Shown here: positions 1 through 13,200 of the stretch, piece by piece
How the letters are laid out: each line of letters opens with the position of its first letter
Numbering within the stretch: position 1 is the first letter of the stretch
Assembly: GCF_035046485.1 (NCBI RefSeq)
Contig: NC_085137.1
Span: forward strand, 47,051,155 to 47,115,154
Reading direction: 5' to 3'
DNA length: 64,000 nt
Origin: Aedes albopictus
Lineage: Eukaryota; Arthropoda; Insecta; Diptera; Culicidae
Program-made: the position numbers and the translations under genes
Notes under the pieces: model-generated
What the model saw: the letters and a program-made list of their open reading frames with translations, nothing else
Database searches by the model: none
Told to the model about the DNA's origin: nothing

Positions 1-1839
1 AGCATTTCCGGCACATGGTGTCTTCGACAAAGTTGCTTGACATCAGCAGGGGCATCTACTGCTAAGAACTTAGTAGTTCGCAACTCGTCCGCATAGGTGG
101 CGCCACCATCTAACTTCTTTGTTTTACGTCCTAGAGACTTGGCGTCTTCGGCAAAGTTGTTCATTTTGGCAAAATAAACAACTCTTTCTCAGACGTTAGA
201 ATTCCACAGCCTACTGTTTTTGAGTTATTTTAAAAATAAAAAAACAATCAATGAAAAACAGTTTTTTAAGCTTATTTTGGCATTTTTACTAGAAACCATG
301 TGAGTTTAATTTTTTTTTCTAATGCAAATGTGTCAAATCAAACACATTGTATGGAAATATATTCAATATTATCATTAAAAATAAAAAATAAAAATACAAA
401 TTCGAAAACAATAGTGTGAATTTCAAGCCTTAATATCTCACAAAGCGCAAAAAATCGCAACTTCAAATTTTCAGCAAATACGAAGCAATACTAGGTGAAC
501 ATACTGTCAAAAATTTGGAGAGGTATTTTTTGGTGTTTTTGAGATAATAGCTTTTTAGTAACACCATAAATATAAGTAGTGCCAGCGTGTAACTTTTTAC
601 TGTTACACATTAGAGAGTTCATGTCTTCGAGAAAGTTGTTCATTTTGACTGAATAAACAACTCTTTCTTAGACGTCAAAATTCCACGGCCTACTGTTTTC
701 GAATTATTGTATACAAACTAGATTTTATTGATAAAAATTGTCAATAAAACACATTTTGATGCAATAGTGTGAACAATTGTTTATTGTTTTAATTTTACGA
801 TACATAGTAGGTCATGAAAGTGTCAGTTTACTATTGTCAGCATGGCCCAAGGTATCTTTCAATTTTTGCTTGTTATTTTCAAAATGATTTAAGCTTAACC
901 TATTTTGTCAATTATTTTAAATTTTAGAGCGCGAAATATCTTGCCGTAAGCTCGTGGATTTGTTCCTGGATGGAAAGGACGGTGATCAATCTCTAGAGAT
1001 TGTGAAACTAAAGCTACACGAAACTGATATTTTCATGGCCCGCTATGTGTCGTAAAAGCAAAAACAATTTAAAAAATAGCTCATACTATTGCATCATAAT
1101 GTGTTTTTTTTCAATAAAATCTAGTTTGTACACAGTAACTCGAAAACAGTAGGCCGTGGAATTTTGACGTCTAAGAAAGAGTTGTTTATTTAGGCAAACT
1201 GAACAACTTTCTCGAAGACATAAACTCTCTAATATCTAACAGTAAAAAGTTACACGCTGGCACTACTTATATTTATGGTGTTACTAAAAGGCTATTATCT
1301 CAAAAACACCAAAAAATACCTCTCCAAATTTTTGACAGTATGTTCACCTAGTATTGCTTCGTATTTGCTGAAAATTTGAAGTTGCGATTTTTTGCGCTTT
1401 GTAAGATATTAAGGCTTGAAATTCACACTATTTTTTCAAATTTTTATTTTAATTTTTAACTTTTAATGATAATATTGTACATATTTCCATACAATGTGTT
1501 TGGTTTTACACATTTGCATTAGGAAAAAAAAATAAACTCACATGGTTTCTAGTAAAAATGTCAGAATAAGCTTAAAAAACTGTTTTTTCATTGATTATTT
1601 TTAATTTTTAAAATAACTCGAAAACAGTAGGCTGTGGAATTTTAACGTCTGAGAAAGAGTTGTTTATTTTGCCAAAATGAATAACTTTGCCGAAGACGCC
1701 AAGTCTCTAGGACGTAAAACAAAGAAGTTAGATGGTGGCGCCATCTATGCGGACGAGTTTCGAACTACTAAGTTCTTAGCAGTAGATGCCCCTGCTGATG
1801 TCAAGCAACTTTGTCGAAGACACCATGTGTCAGAAATGC
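1..1839. mobile_element. Foldback element with ~740-bp inverted arms (left end may lie outside window)
   Basis: The first ~750 bases return as reverse complement at about 1095-1839. For example the left-arm text around 120-175 (GTCCTAGAGACTTGGCGTC and neighbours) is mirrored at about 1680-1720. The arms differ by scattered substitutions and small indels, so the copy is not brand new. The spacer (about 756-1094) is unique and contains the micro-gene described separately. No transposase frame is present, so the element is non-autonomous. An open frame at 1677-1892 lies inside the right arm and is probably incidental. Since homology starts at base 1, the true left terminus and any target duplication cannot be seen. 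Confidence 0.85.
842..1055 (+). CDS. Candidate two-exon micro-gene (45 aa) in the foldback spacer
   Basis: ATG at 842 opens a 10-base first exon (842-851). A GTATCT donor and a T-rich tract ending TTTTAG at 927 bound a 76-base intron, and exon 2 (928-1055) continues in frame to TAA. The predicted product is 45 residues, starting MAQEREIS and ending DIFMARYVS, mildly acidic with no recognisable domain. An arthropod-type initiator (TCAGTT, 823-828) lies 14 bases before the ATG, and an AATAAA signal (1113-1118) follows the stop by 58 bases. The unit therefore has start, intron, stop and polyadenylation signal. I do not recognise the family. It could be a captured host-gene fragment or chance; the frame-preserving intron argues mildly against chance. 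Confidence 0.4.
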
Positions 1840-2010
1840 TTCGTTTTGGAGTAATTAATTTTGTTCCGCTAGATTGCGATTCTGGCCCTTAGTGCAATGA
1901 TATTCATGATGATTCATTGAAAATGTCGAACAAGTAACTTTTTTAGCTTAATATTTTTGAATTAAATACATAACATTTTATTCAACAAAATCATTTTTCT
2001 TATCTTTCAG

Positions 2011-4257
2011 AATTCTTCCTCCCCATCGGTGTCGCAAGCGGCGGCAGCGGCCGCTTACAAACAGTCCCTCTACAGTCAGGCCACTCTACACAAGGAGCTG
2101 ATGGCTATCACGGCGGCAGCAGCCGCAGCACAAAGTCAACAGGGTGCTGGATCGGGCGGCATGTCCGGAGCTGGAGGCCAATCGGGCTCTTCAAAGTCCA
2201 AATCATCATCATCGTCGCACGGTAGCGGTGGTGGTAGTGGAGGTCGGGGAGGTGGAGGTTCCGGTGGCAACAACCCCAATGCAAACGATGTGCTCTCGCT
2301 AACGAGAGGCTCGTCGGCGTCACCCTCGGTGAACTCGTCCAAGTCGCAACAACCGTCGCCTAGTGTGACCATCAGTGCCAGCAATTTGTCCAACTCGTCG
2401 CCGGGAAACCACCTGCAGAATCTGTCCCGTGGTGGGAAGGATTCCGGCGGCAAGGGCGGATCAGCGGCGGATTTGAGTAAGTGCCTATTGTTTTTTTTTG
2501 TATGGGAACCTCTTGTACTTATTAGTCTTTATTTTTCAGGCTTAAGTGCTTCGATGAACGCGCTGAACACGCTCTCCCAGTTTGGGAATTTGGATCTGGC
2601 GACGCAGCAAAACGTCACGGCAACAATGAATGCGCTGGCCGCCAGTTCTGCCAAAGCGAAAGACTACATGTCCTCTGGAATACTCAAGTATGGATGATCA
2701 AACCTTTAAAAGTTTGTGTTATTCTAATGTTCAACTTTCTTTTCCAGCGATCCGTCCTCGCTTCTTGGGGTGCGATTACCTCCGGATACGGAAATCATCA
2801 AGTACACTAGTTCCATTGTGGGGCCGAAAGCGACCGGTTCGAGTGGCCGGGCTAACAAACGTGCCCGGATGGAATCGAACGAGTACGGACAGCAAGGTGC
2901 CACATCCGGAGGGTCTATGACCACCGGGGGAAACAGCAACAACAGTAACAACAGTGGTGCGACCAACTTGTCTGCGCTGGGTGCTATGGGATCTGGTGGT
3001 GGTTCCGGCGGAGGTGGTAATAACGATAGGATAGAAGTCATCAAACTGCCACCGACTATCACGTCCAACGGAGTTTACAACGCCGGGAAAGGTTCGTTGG
3101 GCGTTATACTATCTACAACTGAAGCGATTTTTTCAACATATTTGTATCTCTTCTCCGCAGGAAAAGATGCCATGTCCGATCCGATCAGCGAGTGGGCCGG
3201 TTTGAATCTCAGTGCAAAATCCTCCTCATCGATGGCGTCTTCGTTGGCAGCGGCAGCGGCCGCGGCTGTGGCGGCTGCCGTAAACGAGCCCCAAGACGAC
3301 GCCCCGTTGAACCTGTCAATGAAACCGTCGAAGCCATCGGACCATAGCCGAGAATCGCCTGCCCCACCGTCCGGTTCGTCGACACCCAGTGCCAACAGTT
3401 TACAGAGTCTCAGCACAATCACGGCCGCTCTGGGAGCGTCCGGCGGATCGTCCGATAGTACCCCACGATGTGAGTGTATAAGACGAAGGAAAAGTATGAT
3501 CCTTTCGAGAAAGATAGTTCTAGTTATTAGGTTGTTTTGCCGTTTCCCCATCTTGCATGTTTGTCCTGGCCGTAATCCTTGTTCCTCCCTCGTACAACGT
3601 TAGCTCCCGAACACACAAACACCAATGAATACTCAGTCACACCAAAATCATACGGGTCATTCCACGCGAAGTAATCGGGATTAATTATCTCGTTTCAACG
3701 ACTTAATTATTTCAAAATTGTAAATACTATGACATTCAAGTTGTCCAAGACAAACAGTTTCAAACATACCCCTGTTCACTTCCTGTGGAAGGTCCCGCAC
3801 CCGATTTGAGATCCCGCCAAATTCGCAAAACAACAAGTGATTTTCTACCTTCTTTCTCTCTTCCATCGTGCTTCAGCTCGTCGAAAATCCAACAATAAGA
3901 ATCGTTCGTCTGCCGCGGCCGCAGCAGCAGCAGCCGCCGCCGCCGCTTCGGCGGATCCGGCGGTTTCGGCCGCTGGTTTCGTCCTGGGTGGCAGCGCTTC
4001 CGCCGACGGTGGCTTGAACAATTCCCTCCACAGTAGTACCATCAGTTCGCTGCTGTTGGCGGCCAGTGGTGCAAGTGGTGCCACTGGTACGACCACAACC
4101 GCTAGTAGCAGCAACAGCAGCAATAACAGTGGCAACGGGATCCTACAGTCATCCGGTGGAAGCGTGGTCGCCACCCAGCTCGGCCTGAACAGTTCCCTGT
4201 CGGAGTTGTTGAAGATCTCCAATTACGAAGAGAGCGACTATGCAGCGCTGAGTGGAT
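2011..4257 (+). CDS. tou: toutatis-like gene, N-terminal low-complexity exons 1-5 seen here
   Basis: The five exons encode Ala, Ser, Gly and Asn-rich sequence typical of insect nuclear regulators: poly-Ala runs at about 2038-2054, 3250-3290 and 3915-3950, plus Ser/Gly stretches. The segments that look constrained are DTEIIKYTSSIVGPK with a following basic patch (NKRARM, about 2790-2875), the WAGLNLS segment (about 3193-3215), and PLNLSMK (3304-3324), which resembles a CtBP-recruitment motif (P-L-N/D-L-S). The last exon ends T|GT at 4257/4258; reading through gives an immediate TAG at 4261, so a donor is needed there. There is no enzymatic domain. Assignment to toutatis rests mainly on the phase-compatible link to the TAM-domain exons downstream. 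Confidence 0.72.
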
Positions 4258-7200
4258 GTTAGTATTGTGCTCGTTTCTTTTTTTCTCTCTCGCTTGTAAT
4301 AGTACTTGGTCGTGTGCAATATGATAATGAAGCATGTTTATTGTTTTGAAATTGCTTCAAATTTCGTTGGTGTAGTTAGCTCTGAACAAATGAAGCGTTC
4401 GAAGAAAGAAGGAGAAAATTTCAAAACGATAATTGTTATCATATAATGTACCTACTCAGTTACACCTTAACACGTATGTTTCTAAGCCCCTCCCCTAGTA
4501 GCTCGGGATAAAATATTCTGAAATGCCTCCCAAAAACATTGTACTCACTAAACAGATTAAATTGCTGCGTAAGCCATGATTTTCTGCTTATTTGAAATGT
4601 TTCATGATTTTGCGAATGAAATAATCAAAGATTGCCTTGGTGATCGCGACATTTAATCTGTTTACTCATTTTACGCTGTTAAGTGAATCCCCCTATTGTT
4701 TCCGATGGAGTACCCAATTAATCTAATCTTATACACCTGAAAATTTCTGGAAACAATTGGGGTGGAGAGGGGAAAGATGGGTCACCTAAGGACGGATCAT
4801 CATAACTTTGTAAATACAAATCGTATTGGTTTGTATTCGTCCGCTACTCTTCAATACACTAGTTAGCAATGCTAAAAGTCGATAAAAAGTTCATTTAATA
4901 CAAAATATGATGTTAAACAAACAGTCTCAAAAAGTGACCGATTTTGCGATGTGTAAAAAGTGCGGGGCAAGATGGGTCACCTTTTAAATAATTTACATTT
5001 TCTCAACGAAAAACGGCAATATATAAGATTTATTCCGTATTCATATATGCTCCATATCCATACTGAGTAAACAAGAGCTACTAGTAAACATTTTATAAAT
5101 TTATTTAGAAAACAAAAAACTTAACGATTTGAGTGGTCCTAGGACGACTTGAAAATCGATGTTTTCACTAAAAAATTATCATATTTTTATGTTATAATTT
5201 TAGGCGTTCATTCCGCTTGATTGAAGTTAGTTATGAGATAGTCTTGTAATAAAAAAATAAATAACTTTTAAATGATCCAAAAATACGCTCAAAATTGAAA
5301 ATGACCCATCTTGCCCCGCGGTGGTTTATATGGAGCATACACTCCCGTGCAAAAGTTTGGGGTCACCCCCTCAAAAACATGAAAATGTTTTTCGGTCACA
5401 TCTCAGTCATCTTTCATTTAATCCACTTGTTCTTAGGCTCTATCGAAAAATAAAGAGTTAGATTTGATTCGTTGGTACTTTTTACAAATTTCATATGAAA
5501 TTTTTAGTATAAATAGTTAACCTAAACTTACATGCTTTTCCTTAATCTGTACAAAAAATTGTTTTCCGTGTAATTCAAAATTGGGTCCACCAAATTTTAA
5601 AATTAAAGTTGCATCAGAACCCTATTTCTATCCTCTTTGAGAGCCATTCATTAGATTTTAGCGGAAAAATTCATAACATAATTTAAATGATCCAGTTAGG
5701 TTTACAAGTCACCGTGCAAAAGTTTGGGGTCACCCCTTAGTATGCTGCATCGTGCAAAAGTTTGGGGTCACCTTCCAAATGAAGTCTGAGTCGGATTTTT
5801 ATTCAAATTGTCATTCTTTTGTGCAACTCCAATTCCTTCTCTGATATTTGAATGGCAAGACACAGAAATGGTTATGAAATATTTATAAACTAAATTCTAG
5901 ACAAAGTTAAGGTAGAAAATAGTATATAAAATCCATACTAAATCAGTTATGTTCGTTATATAAAGTGCGAAAAGGATGGAAGTGAGATAAAAATGACTAA
6001 TTCGTGAATTCTACCCTATTTAACTGTGAGTGTTATAACCACAAACATACCAATACCCTTATCTCCATAAGTTTCAGGAATGTTACATATTTTATTTGAA
6101 AAGGCATTTTTATCAAAAAAAATATCCTTTTGCTTTGCATCAAAACCCAAAATCTCGAATGTAATAGTACATTCGGAGAAATGACATTCGTTGTTATAGA
6201 TTTTGGGGTAATGGTATATTTGTGGTTTTAATACTTACAGTTATATAGGGTAGAGTTCACGAATTAGTAATTTTTATCTCACTTCTATCCTCCATCGCAC
6301 TTTATACCAGTGTCGAAAAAAATCAGCACAAAGATGTTCAATTTGTGCGAAAACGAACACAAATAAACAAACACAGTTACCCATAGACACGAGGCCGAGA
6401 ATGAACATGACAATGAAGAGACGAGACAATGAAAGAGGCGTCTTGTGGTGTCATGCACAGCAGTTGAAGTTCAGTTCAGCTGAACTTCAGCTCGACGAAT
6501 TCGAATATGAATATTTTAATTTGGAATTGATTTATTATAGTTTTAGGCATGCAACTACCGATATGTTACCTTAATTCAATGCATTATAGTTACTTTTGGT
6601 GAGTGATGCAAAACAACTGCATTTTTTGCTTCTGCATCGTGCCTCATTAAAACGAATCAGTTGAAATTGAAAATACTGATTTTGAGTATCAGTAGGTGGT
6701 TGAAGTTCAGCAGACAGCGGTCAATAGAATTTCGAAAGCATACATTTCTGAGAATTCCGCTCGGGTTGTCAAGACGACTTTCAAAACAAAAACAAATCAA
6801 CGACGCTGGCGCCGCTGGGCATCGGTGCAGACGACCGTAATTTGACAATTGCCGTCACTGCTTTATACAACGAACTTAGCTGATTTAGTATGGATTTATA
6901 CCCCATTTTCTCCTTAACTTTGTCTAGAACTTAGTTTATGAACATTTCATAACGATTTCTGTGTCTTGCCATTCAAATAACAAAGAAGGAATTGGAGTTG
7001 CATCAAAAACAATGACGATTTGAATAAAAATCCGACTCAGACTTCATTTGGAAGGTGACCCCAAACTTTTGCACGATGCAGCATACTAAGGGGTGACCCC
7101 AAACTTTTGCACGGTGACTTGTAAACCTAACTCGATCATTTAAATTATGTTATGAATTTTTCCGCTAAAATCTAATGAATGGCTCTCAAAGAGGATAGAA

Positions 7201-10200
7201 ATAGGGTTCTAATGCAACTTTAATTTTTAAATTTGGTCGACCCAATTTTGAATTACACGGAAAACAATTTTTCGTACAAATTTAGGAAAAACATGTAAGT
7301 TTAGGTTAACTTTTTATACTAAAAATTTCATATGAAATTTGTGAAAAGTACCTACGAATCAAATCTAACTCTTTATATTTCGATAGAGTCTAAGAATGAG
7401 TGGATCAAATGAAAGATTACTGAGATATGACCGAAAAACATTTCCATGTTTTTGAGGGGGTGACCCCAAACTTTTGCACGGGAGTGTATATGGAATGTAC
7501 CGCATAAGAAAAATTGCCAAAAAAACATTTTATTTTTGATTTCCAATGAGAGTGGATAATTTTTCAATCAATATCCTAAACTTTTGTATATTCATGCTGG
7601 TCACCTAGCAAAATTATTAACATAATTAAAACATAAGTAACCCGCTCGAAAATGGCACTGACCCATCTTGCCCCGCCCCACCCTACGAATAATATTTAAC
7701 AGCATGGTGAACTCTGTAGAGGTTCTAGATTGCAACAGAACCTATTGCAGTTCTTTCAAACTCGTATTGCAGGTTTTTCGAAGAGGTGATAAATTTACTT
7801 TCTGTTTATCCTTTTATTTCATAATTCCAAATATTTATGTTATCATTTCTTATTCCTTTACTCGTTTGTGTTATTTTCCGTTTAGATTAATGAACTCTTT
7901 GAAAATTTGGATGGTTCGGTTGAACTCATTTACTCTATTTTGACATTTGAAGAATCTATCGAAAATTTAAGTTTTTTCTAGTAGTTTTTGCAATTTTATT
8001 TACTTGTATTATCTGATACCATTTGTGCAGTGGCAAGTATTTTGGGTTGTTTTCTGTTATAACTGAGTTAGTTTCAAACCAATTGACTTGTATTTTTGTA
8101 CACGGCTAGCTATGATGCAGACTACAAAAAATATATGAATTAATTCAAAAACGACTCAATCATTTACAGCGGAATATCCAAAATAGAAGCCCTGCTGAAA
8201 TGGTTTCACTTCCCTATGATAACAAATTTATATAATTTTCGAACAATAAACCCATTTTCTACCAATCCATGAATTTATCAGAAAGATCCACAAAAAATCT
8301 TCTGAATATTTGTCAAGTAATTCTATTTAGAGATTCCTTTAGGAATTCCTGCCAGAGATTCCTAAGAGTATTCCTGTTGTGGATTGCTCCAGACACTCCT
8401 TCGCGGGTTGCCAATAGAAATTTAGTTACTTGTAGGAATTTACCTCCATAAATATTTCTTGGGGATTCCTGCAGAAATTCTTGCTGGGGATTCCCGCAGA
8501 AACTTCTTCAGGGGCTTCGACTAGAAATTTGCTCAGATACTCCGTCTGGGATTTCCTCCAGAAATATCATCTAAAAATAACGCCTGATTCTTTTTTGCAG
8601 GTCGTTTTTCTGCTTTTCTGTGTCAATGAACCAATTCACATGAAAATTTGTTAACAGGGAGACACGGTTTGTACCGTCAGTGTACCAGTAGCCGCTCATG
8701 ACCCAATAGTCGCTCACTGTTGCAAAAATCAAGTTTTCACGCATAAATAGCCCCTTTTCGTCGCTGATATTCTTGGACAATATAAATTAAATGAGAGCAA
8801 ACTCATTTTATGCAATATTTACCAAATAACATAAATTTTAAAAACAAAACAGTAGATTTTTTTGAGCGGCTATTGGACTCAAAAAAGCTGTAGGAAATTT
8901 TATGTATTCCAATAACCGCTCACGCAAAAAAAATACGTGAAAATTGTAAAAACTGTCGATTTTAGTACACAGTGTATTCAATCACTATTATACACTCCCG
9001 CTGAACAGGAAAAAATATTTGTAAAAACATAAGAGTTGCAAAAATAATTCACTTTTCCGCAAAAGTCTATTTAAAAGATGGCATACATTTGTGCGTGAGC
9101 GGAATTAGGACCACTTTGTTCTACATAAGTCTTGTTTTGTATCTGATTGTTCTTAGATTAAACTAACTTAAAATGCAAAAAACATTACAAATTGGCTTAC
9201 CAGTCATTTAACAGATGATGTTTTTCTGCAAAACTGGCCTTAGATGAGCGGAATCTAATACCCTGATGGTACTATCAGTGTTCAAAAAATCAGTAGGTAG
9301 GTTAAAAAAAGGAAAAAAAAAGGATTTCGACAAGAGTATAGTCTGGAATTGCTCCGAGAGATTCTGTTTTTCAAGAGCTCATGGAGGATTTCCAGAAAGA
9401 ACTCCTGAAAGTTTCCCAGAAGGAATTCTTGCAGGGTTCTTAGAAAACTCCTGAATATTTCCCATGAGAAAGTTCTGGAAGTGCTCCATCTAGACATTCT
9501 GAAGTTCTACAAAGAACTTTTACAGGATTCTCAGTATAAGCTTCTAAAAAGAAATTCTGGAGGATTAAAAAAAAAAACTCCTGGTACATTTCCAGAAGAC
9601 ACACCTGGAGGATTCTCAAAAAAAAATCCTTGAAGCTTTCGCAGAAGGAAGTCTTAGAGGATTATCAAAAAGAAGTCTTGCAGGATTCCAGCAGAAATTC
9701 CTGGAGGATTTCGAAATTACTGAATTCCGGGTCCTGAAGATTGCTCAGAATGAAATTCTTGCAGGATTCTTAGAAAATCTCCAGAATGATTCCCATGAAA
9801 AAATCCTGGAGGTGCTCCATCTAGACATTCTGGAGTTCCACTAAGAACTCTTACAGGATTCTCAGAATAAGCTTCTGAAAGATTCTCAGAAACAAACACA
9901 GAAGGGCTCATCGAAGGGACTTCTGGAGGATTTGAAAAAAAAAAATCTGGTAAATTTCCAGAAGACACTCCTGGAAGATTCTCAAAAGAAATCCTATAAG
10001 AAGGAATTCTTATAGGATTGTCAGAAAAAAGTCTTGCAGGGTTCCAGTAGAAATTGCTGGAGAATTTCGAAGTTACTGGATTCTGAGTTCTGGAGATTTC
10101 CAGAAGTAACTACTGGATGATTTCCAGACCAAATTTCTAAAGGATTCACAGAAACAACTTCCAAAGGATTCTCATGATAAACTTTTGGAAAATTCTGGAG

Positions 10201-13200
10201 AATCTACACTGGAGAATGTTTAAAGACGATTCTGGAGAAAATCGGCCGCCTCCTGGGGGCTCCTTCAGAAATTCCCTCAGGGGTTTTCCATAAAAAGTTC
10301 CTTCTAGGGATTTACCTCCAAAAAATACTTCTGGGGATTCCTCAAGAATTCCATCTAAATAATCCTCCAAGAATTCCTGCTGGGGATTCATCGAGCAACC
10401 AGGTTTTCAGTAGAAATTTCTTCTGGGGATTTACCCAGACACTACTGGGAATTCTTCCAGGAATATCATCTGGAGATTACTTCAAAAATTTCTCCTAAGG
10501 ATTCCTCCATATTGATTTATGGATTCCTTTTGGGGATTTCTTGAAAAATTCGGCGAGAATTTTTTTTAAGGAATTTCTACAAGAGTTTAGTTTGGGAATC
10601 TCCGGGAATGTTTATTTTTTAGATTATTTCAAAATTTCGATCTAATGATTTTTCCAAGAACTCGTGGAGGATTCCCAGAAAGAACTCCTGGAGGATTTCC
10701 AATTGATACTCCTAAAGGATTCCCAGAAGGAATTCTTGAAGGATTACTATTAACACTACTGAATGATGTACAGATTCTGGAGGATTCCAAAAAGCAAATT
10801 CTGGGGGATTCTGAAAAAGAAATCCAGAAGAGCTCCTCGAAGGAACTTCTGGAGGACTTTTGAAAATAATTTCCAGAAGATACTAAAACTCATGAAGGAT
10901 TCTCAAATAACAGAAGAAAGTGGATGATTCCAAGGAGAAACTTCTGAAGGATTCGCAAAAAGAACTTCCGAAGAGTTCTCATGATGAACTCTTGGAGAAT
11001 TCCTTGAAGAAATTTTCCAATTCTCTAAAGAGGGTCCCCGGTATTAAATTCTGGAGAGTTTCTGAAGATGACTGCTGGGGACTCCTCCAGAATCTACCTT
11101 GGGGGTTTCCCATGGGAAATTTATTTTAAGGATTTACACCGAAAAAAAAAACTTCTAAGAATTCCTCAAGAATCTCTTCAAGAGAATCTTCATGGAATTC
11201 ATGCTGGAGATTATTCCGAGAATTCTTGCTAGGGAATCCTCAAAAAATCCACCCAGGGATTTTCAGTAGGAATTCCTTCTAGGGATTCACCCAGACACTA
11301 CTGGGAATTCCTTTAGGAATGCCATCTGGAGATAACTTCAAAAATTCTTTCTGGGGATTTCTCCATGTTACTCCACAAATACACGAGTTTATGTTTGAAA
11401 TTCCTCCGAGAATTGTTTCTGTGGATTGATCCCTAACTTTAGATCTAGTATGTTTCCAATAACTGGGCGATTCACAGAAATAACTACTGGAGAATTTCCA
11501 ATAGAAACTCCTAAAAGATTTCCAGAAGGAATTATCGCAGGATTCCTGGAAAACGTCTGAATGATTTCCATGAAGAAATCCTGGAGAAGCTCCATCTAGA
11601 GATTCTGAAGAGTATCTACAAAGAACTTTTACAGGATTGATAGATTCCCAGAAAGAAATTCATAATGACCCTGCGAAGAAATTTCTGCAGGATTTTCAGA
11701 TGATTTTGTGGAGGATTTTTAAAAATAATCCTGGTGCATTTTCAGAAGATACTCGAGGAAGATTCTCAGAATAAGTTCTTGGAGAATTATCAGACGAAAC
11801 TCCTGGAAGATTCCAAGACAAATCTTAGAGGATTCCGAAGTTAGTCCTGAAAGATTTCCAGAAGAAACTCTTAATGGATTTATAGAAATAATTTGTAAAG
11901 AATTCCTAGAAGTAACTCCCCAGTTCTCTGAACAGGGTTCCCATGTATGAAATCCTGGAGAATTTTTGAAGATGATTCTGGAGCGAATCCACTTGCAGAA
12001 TTCCCATATAGAAACTCCTGCATTAATCCCAGAAGAAACTCTTAAAAGAATCCCGACAGTACTTGTGGATTTTTTTCGGCCTTACAGTCTTCGATACGTT
12101 ATCTTAGCAGCATTTCCTGAAGGATTGTCAGAAGGAGCTCTTTGAATAATCTTGGGGAAGGAACTTCTGATAAAATATAGGAAAAATTTTTGGATAAACG
12201 TTCTGGATAAACATCATAGCTCAGAAGAAACTTGTATCGCAGAAAAAAACATCTTGAAATTGCAATTGCAAGAAGAACATCTGGGAGGTTTTTTAGAAGG
12301 AAATCCTGGAAGATTTCCAGAATAAACTTCTACAAGATAAGGAAGATCTTTCAAAGAGGTCTGACAAGGAACATTTGGAAGAAACTCCGCAGCTCCCTGG
12401 AGAGGTTTTCCAGTATGAAATTCTTGAGAATTTCTAAAGACGATTATGGAGGGAATCCTCTTCCAGGATTTCTTCTGCTGCAAGTATTCCAAACAGAACT
12501 CCTCCTGGAATTTCAAAAGATACCCCTGCATGAATGCCTATGCTCATGCTCGTAGCAGAATCTGAGATTTCCATCTTGTTAGAAGAAGAGCAAAGGCGGG
12601 TGATGTCCCGAAAACTGGGGAAATTAAAAAAAAGATCCTGGGTCATAAATCTAAAAGAAAGACTTCCGTAACACCTAAAAAAAACTGTTGCTACCATGAA
12701 TCTCACATCTCTCTATATTCTTTATAGCATCCCAATTCAAGGAAGGTCGCCCGCGGAACTTGGGACGAGGCGTATCCAAGCCCAAGAAGAACACGGTGGC
12801 ATCCCTTCTGGCACAAAGCCGTGCCGTAGGCTCAAAACCCCTTACCGCGCAGCAACTACTCACACAGGAAGCGGAAATAGTACGTTGAAATTCACCAAAA
12901 CCTCATAAAACACATCCCCATTGAAATGATCCTCTTTTCCCAGGAAAAACTTCGCCAGGTAATGATCGAAGCTAGTCAATCGATGGACAGTACCAGCAAT
13001 ACCAACACGGACACGGAAAGCGTGGCCGAGAGCGGCATGTCCGAGTCGGAGGGCGAAGAGCAAATCAACGTCAAAGAGCTGCGGGTACCGCTGGAGAAGG
13101 GCTGGCGCCGGGAGACCGTCATCCGAGGTCTCACCAAGAACGGCCAGATCAAGGGGGACGTGTTCTACTACCCGCCGCAGAGCATGAACAAGATGAAGGG

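Larger units (their letters stand above)
4258..12727 (+). other. 8.5-kb intron of the toutatis-like gene, filled with mobile DNA
   Basis: It is bounded by a GTTAGT donor and a TTTATAG acceptor. It contains a 150-bp MITE, a large nested inverted-repeat complex (4756-7684), a 600-bp MITE (8671-9272) and long arrays of degenerate GGAATTC-type repeat (8270-8580, 9340-12560), annotated separately. The stretch 7690-8265 is AT-rich and shows no gene, repeat or structure I can name. No coding exon was found inside the intron. Confidence 0.7.

Noticed and set aside
1677..1892. 71-codon frame starting MNNFAEDAKSLGRK
   Set aside because: It lies wholly within the right arm of the foldback and is mirrored in the left arm; no splice or homology support.
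2108..4222. Antisense frames in the toutatis-like exons
   Set aside because: They mirror poly-Ala and Ser/Gly codon runs and do not respect the splice sites.
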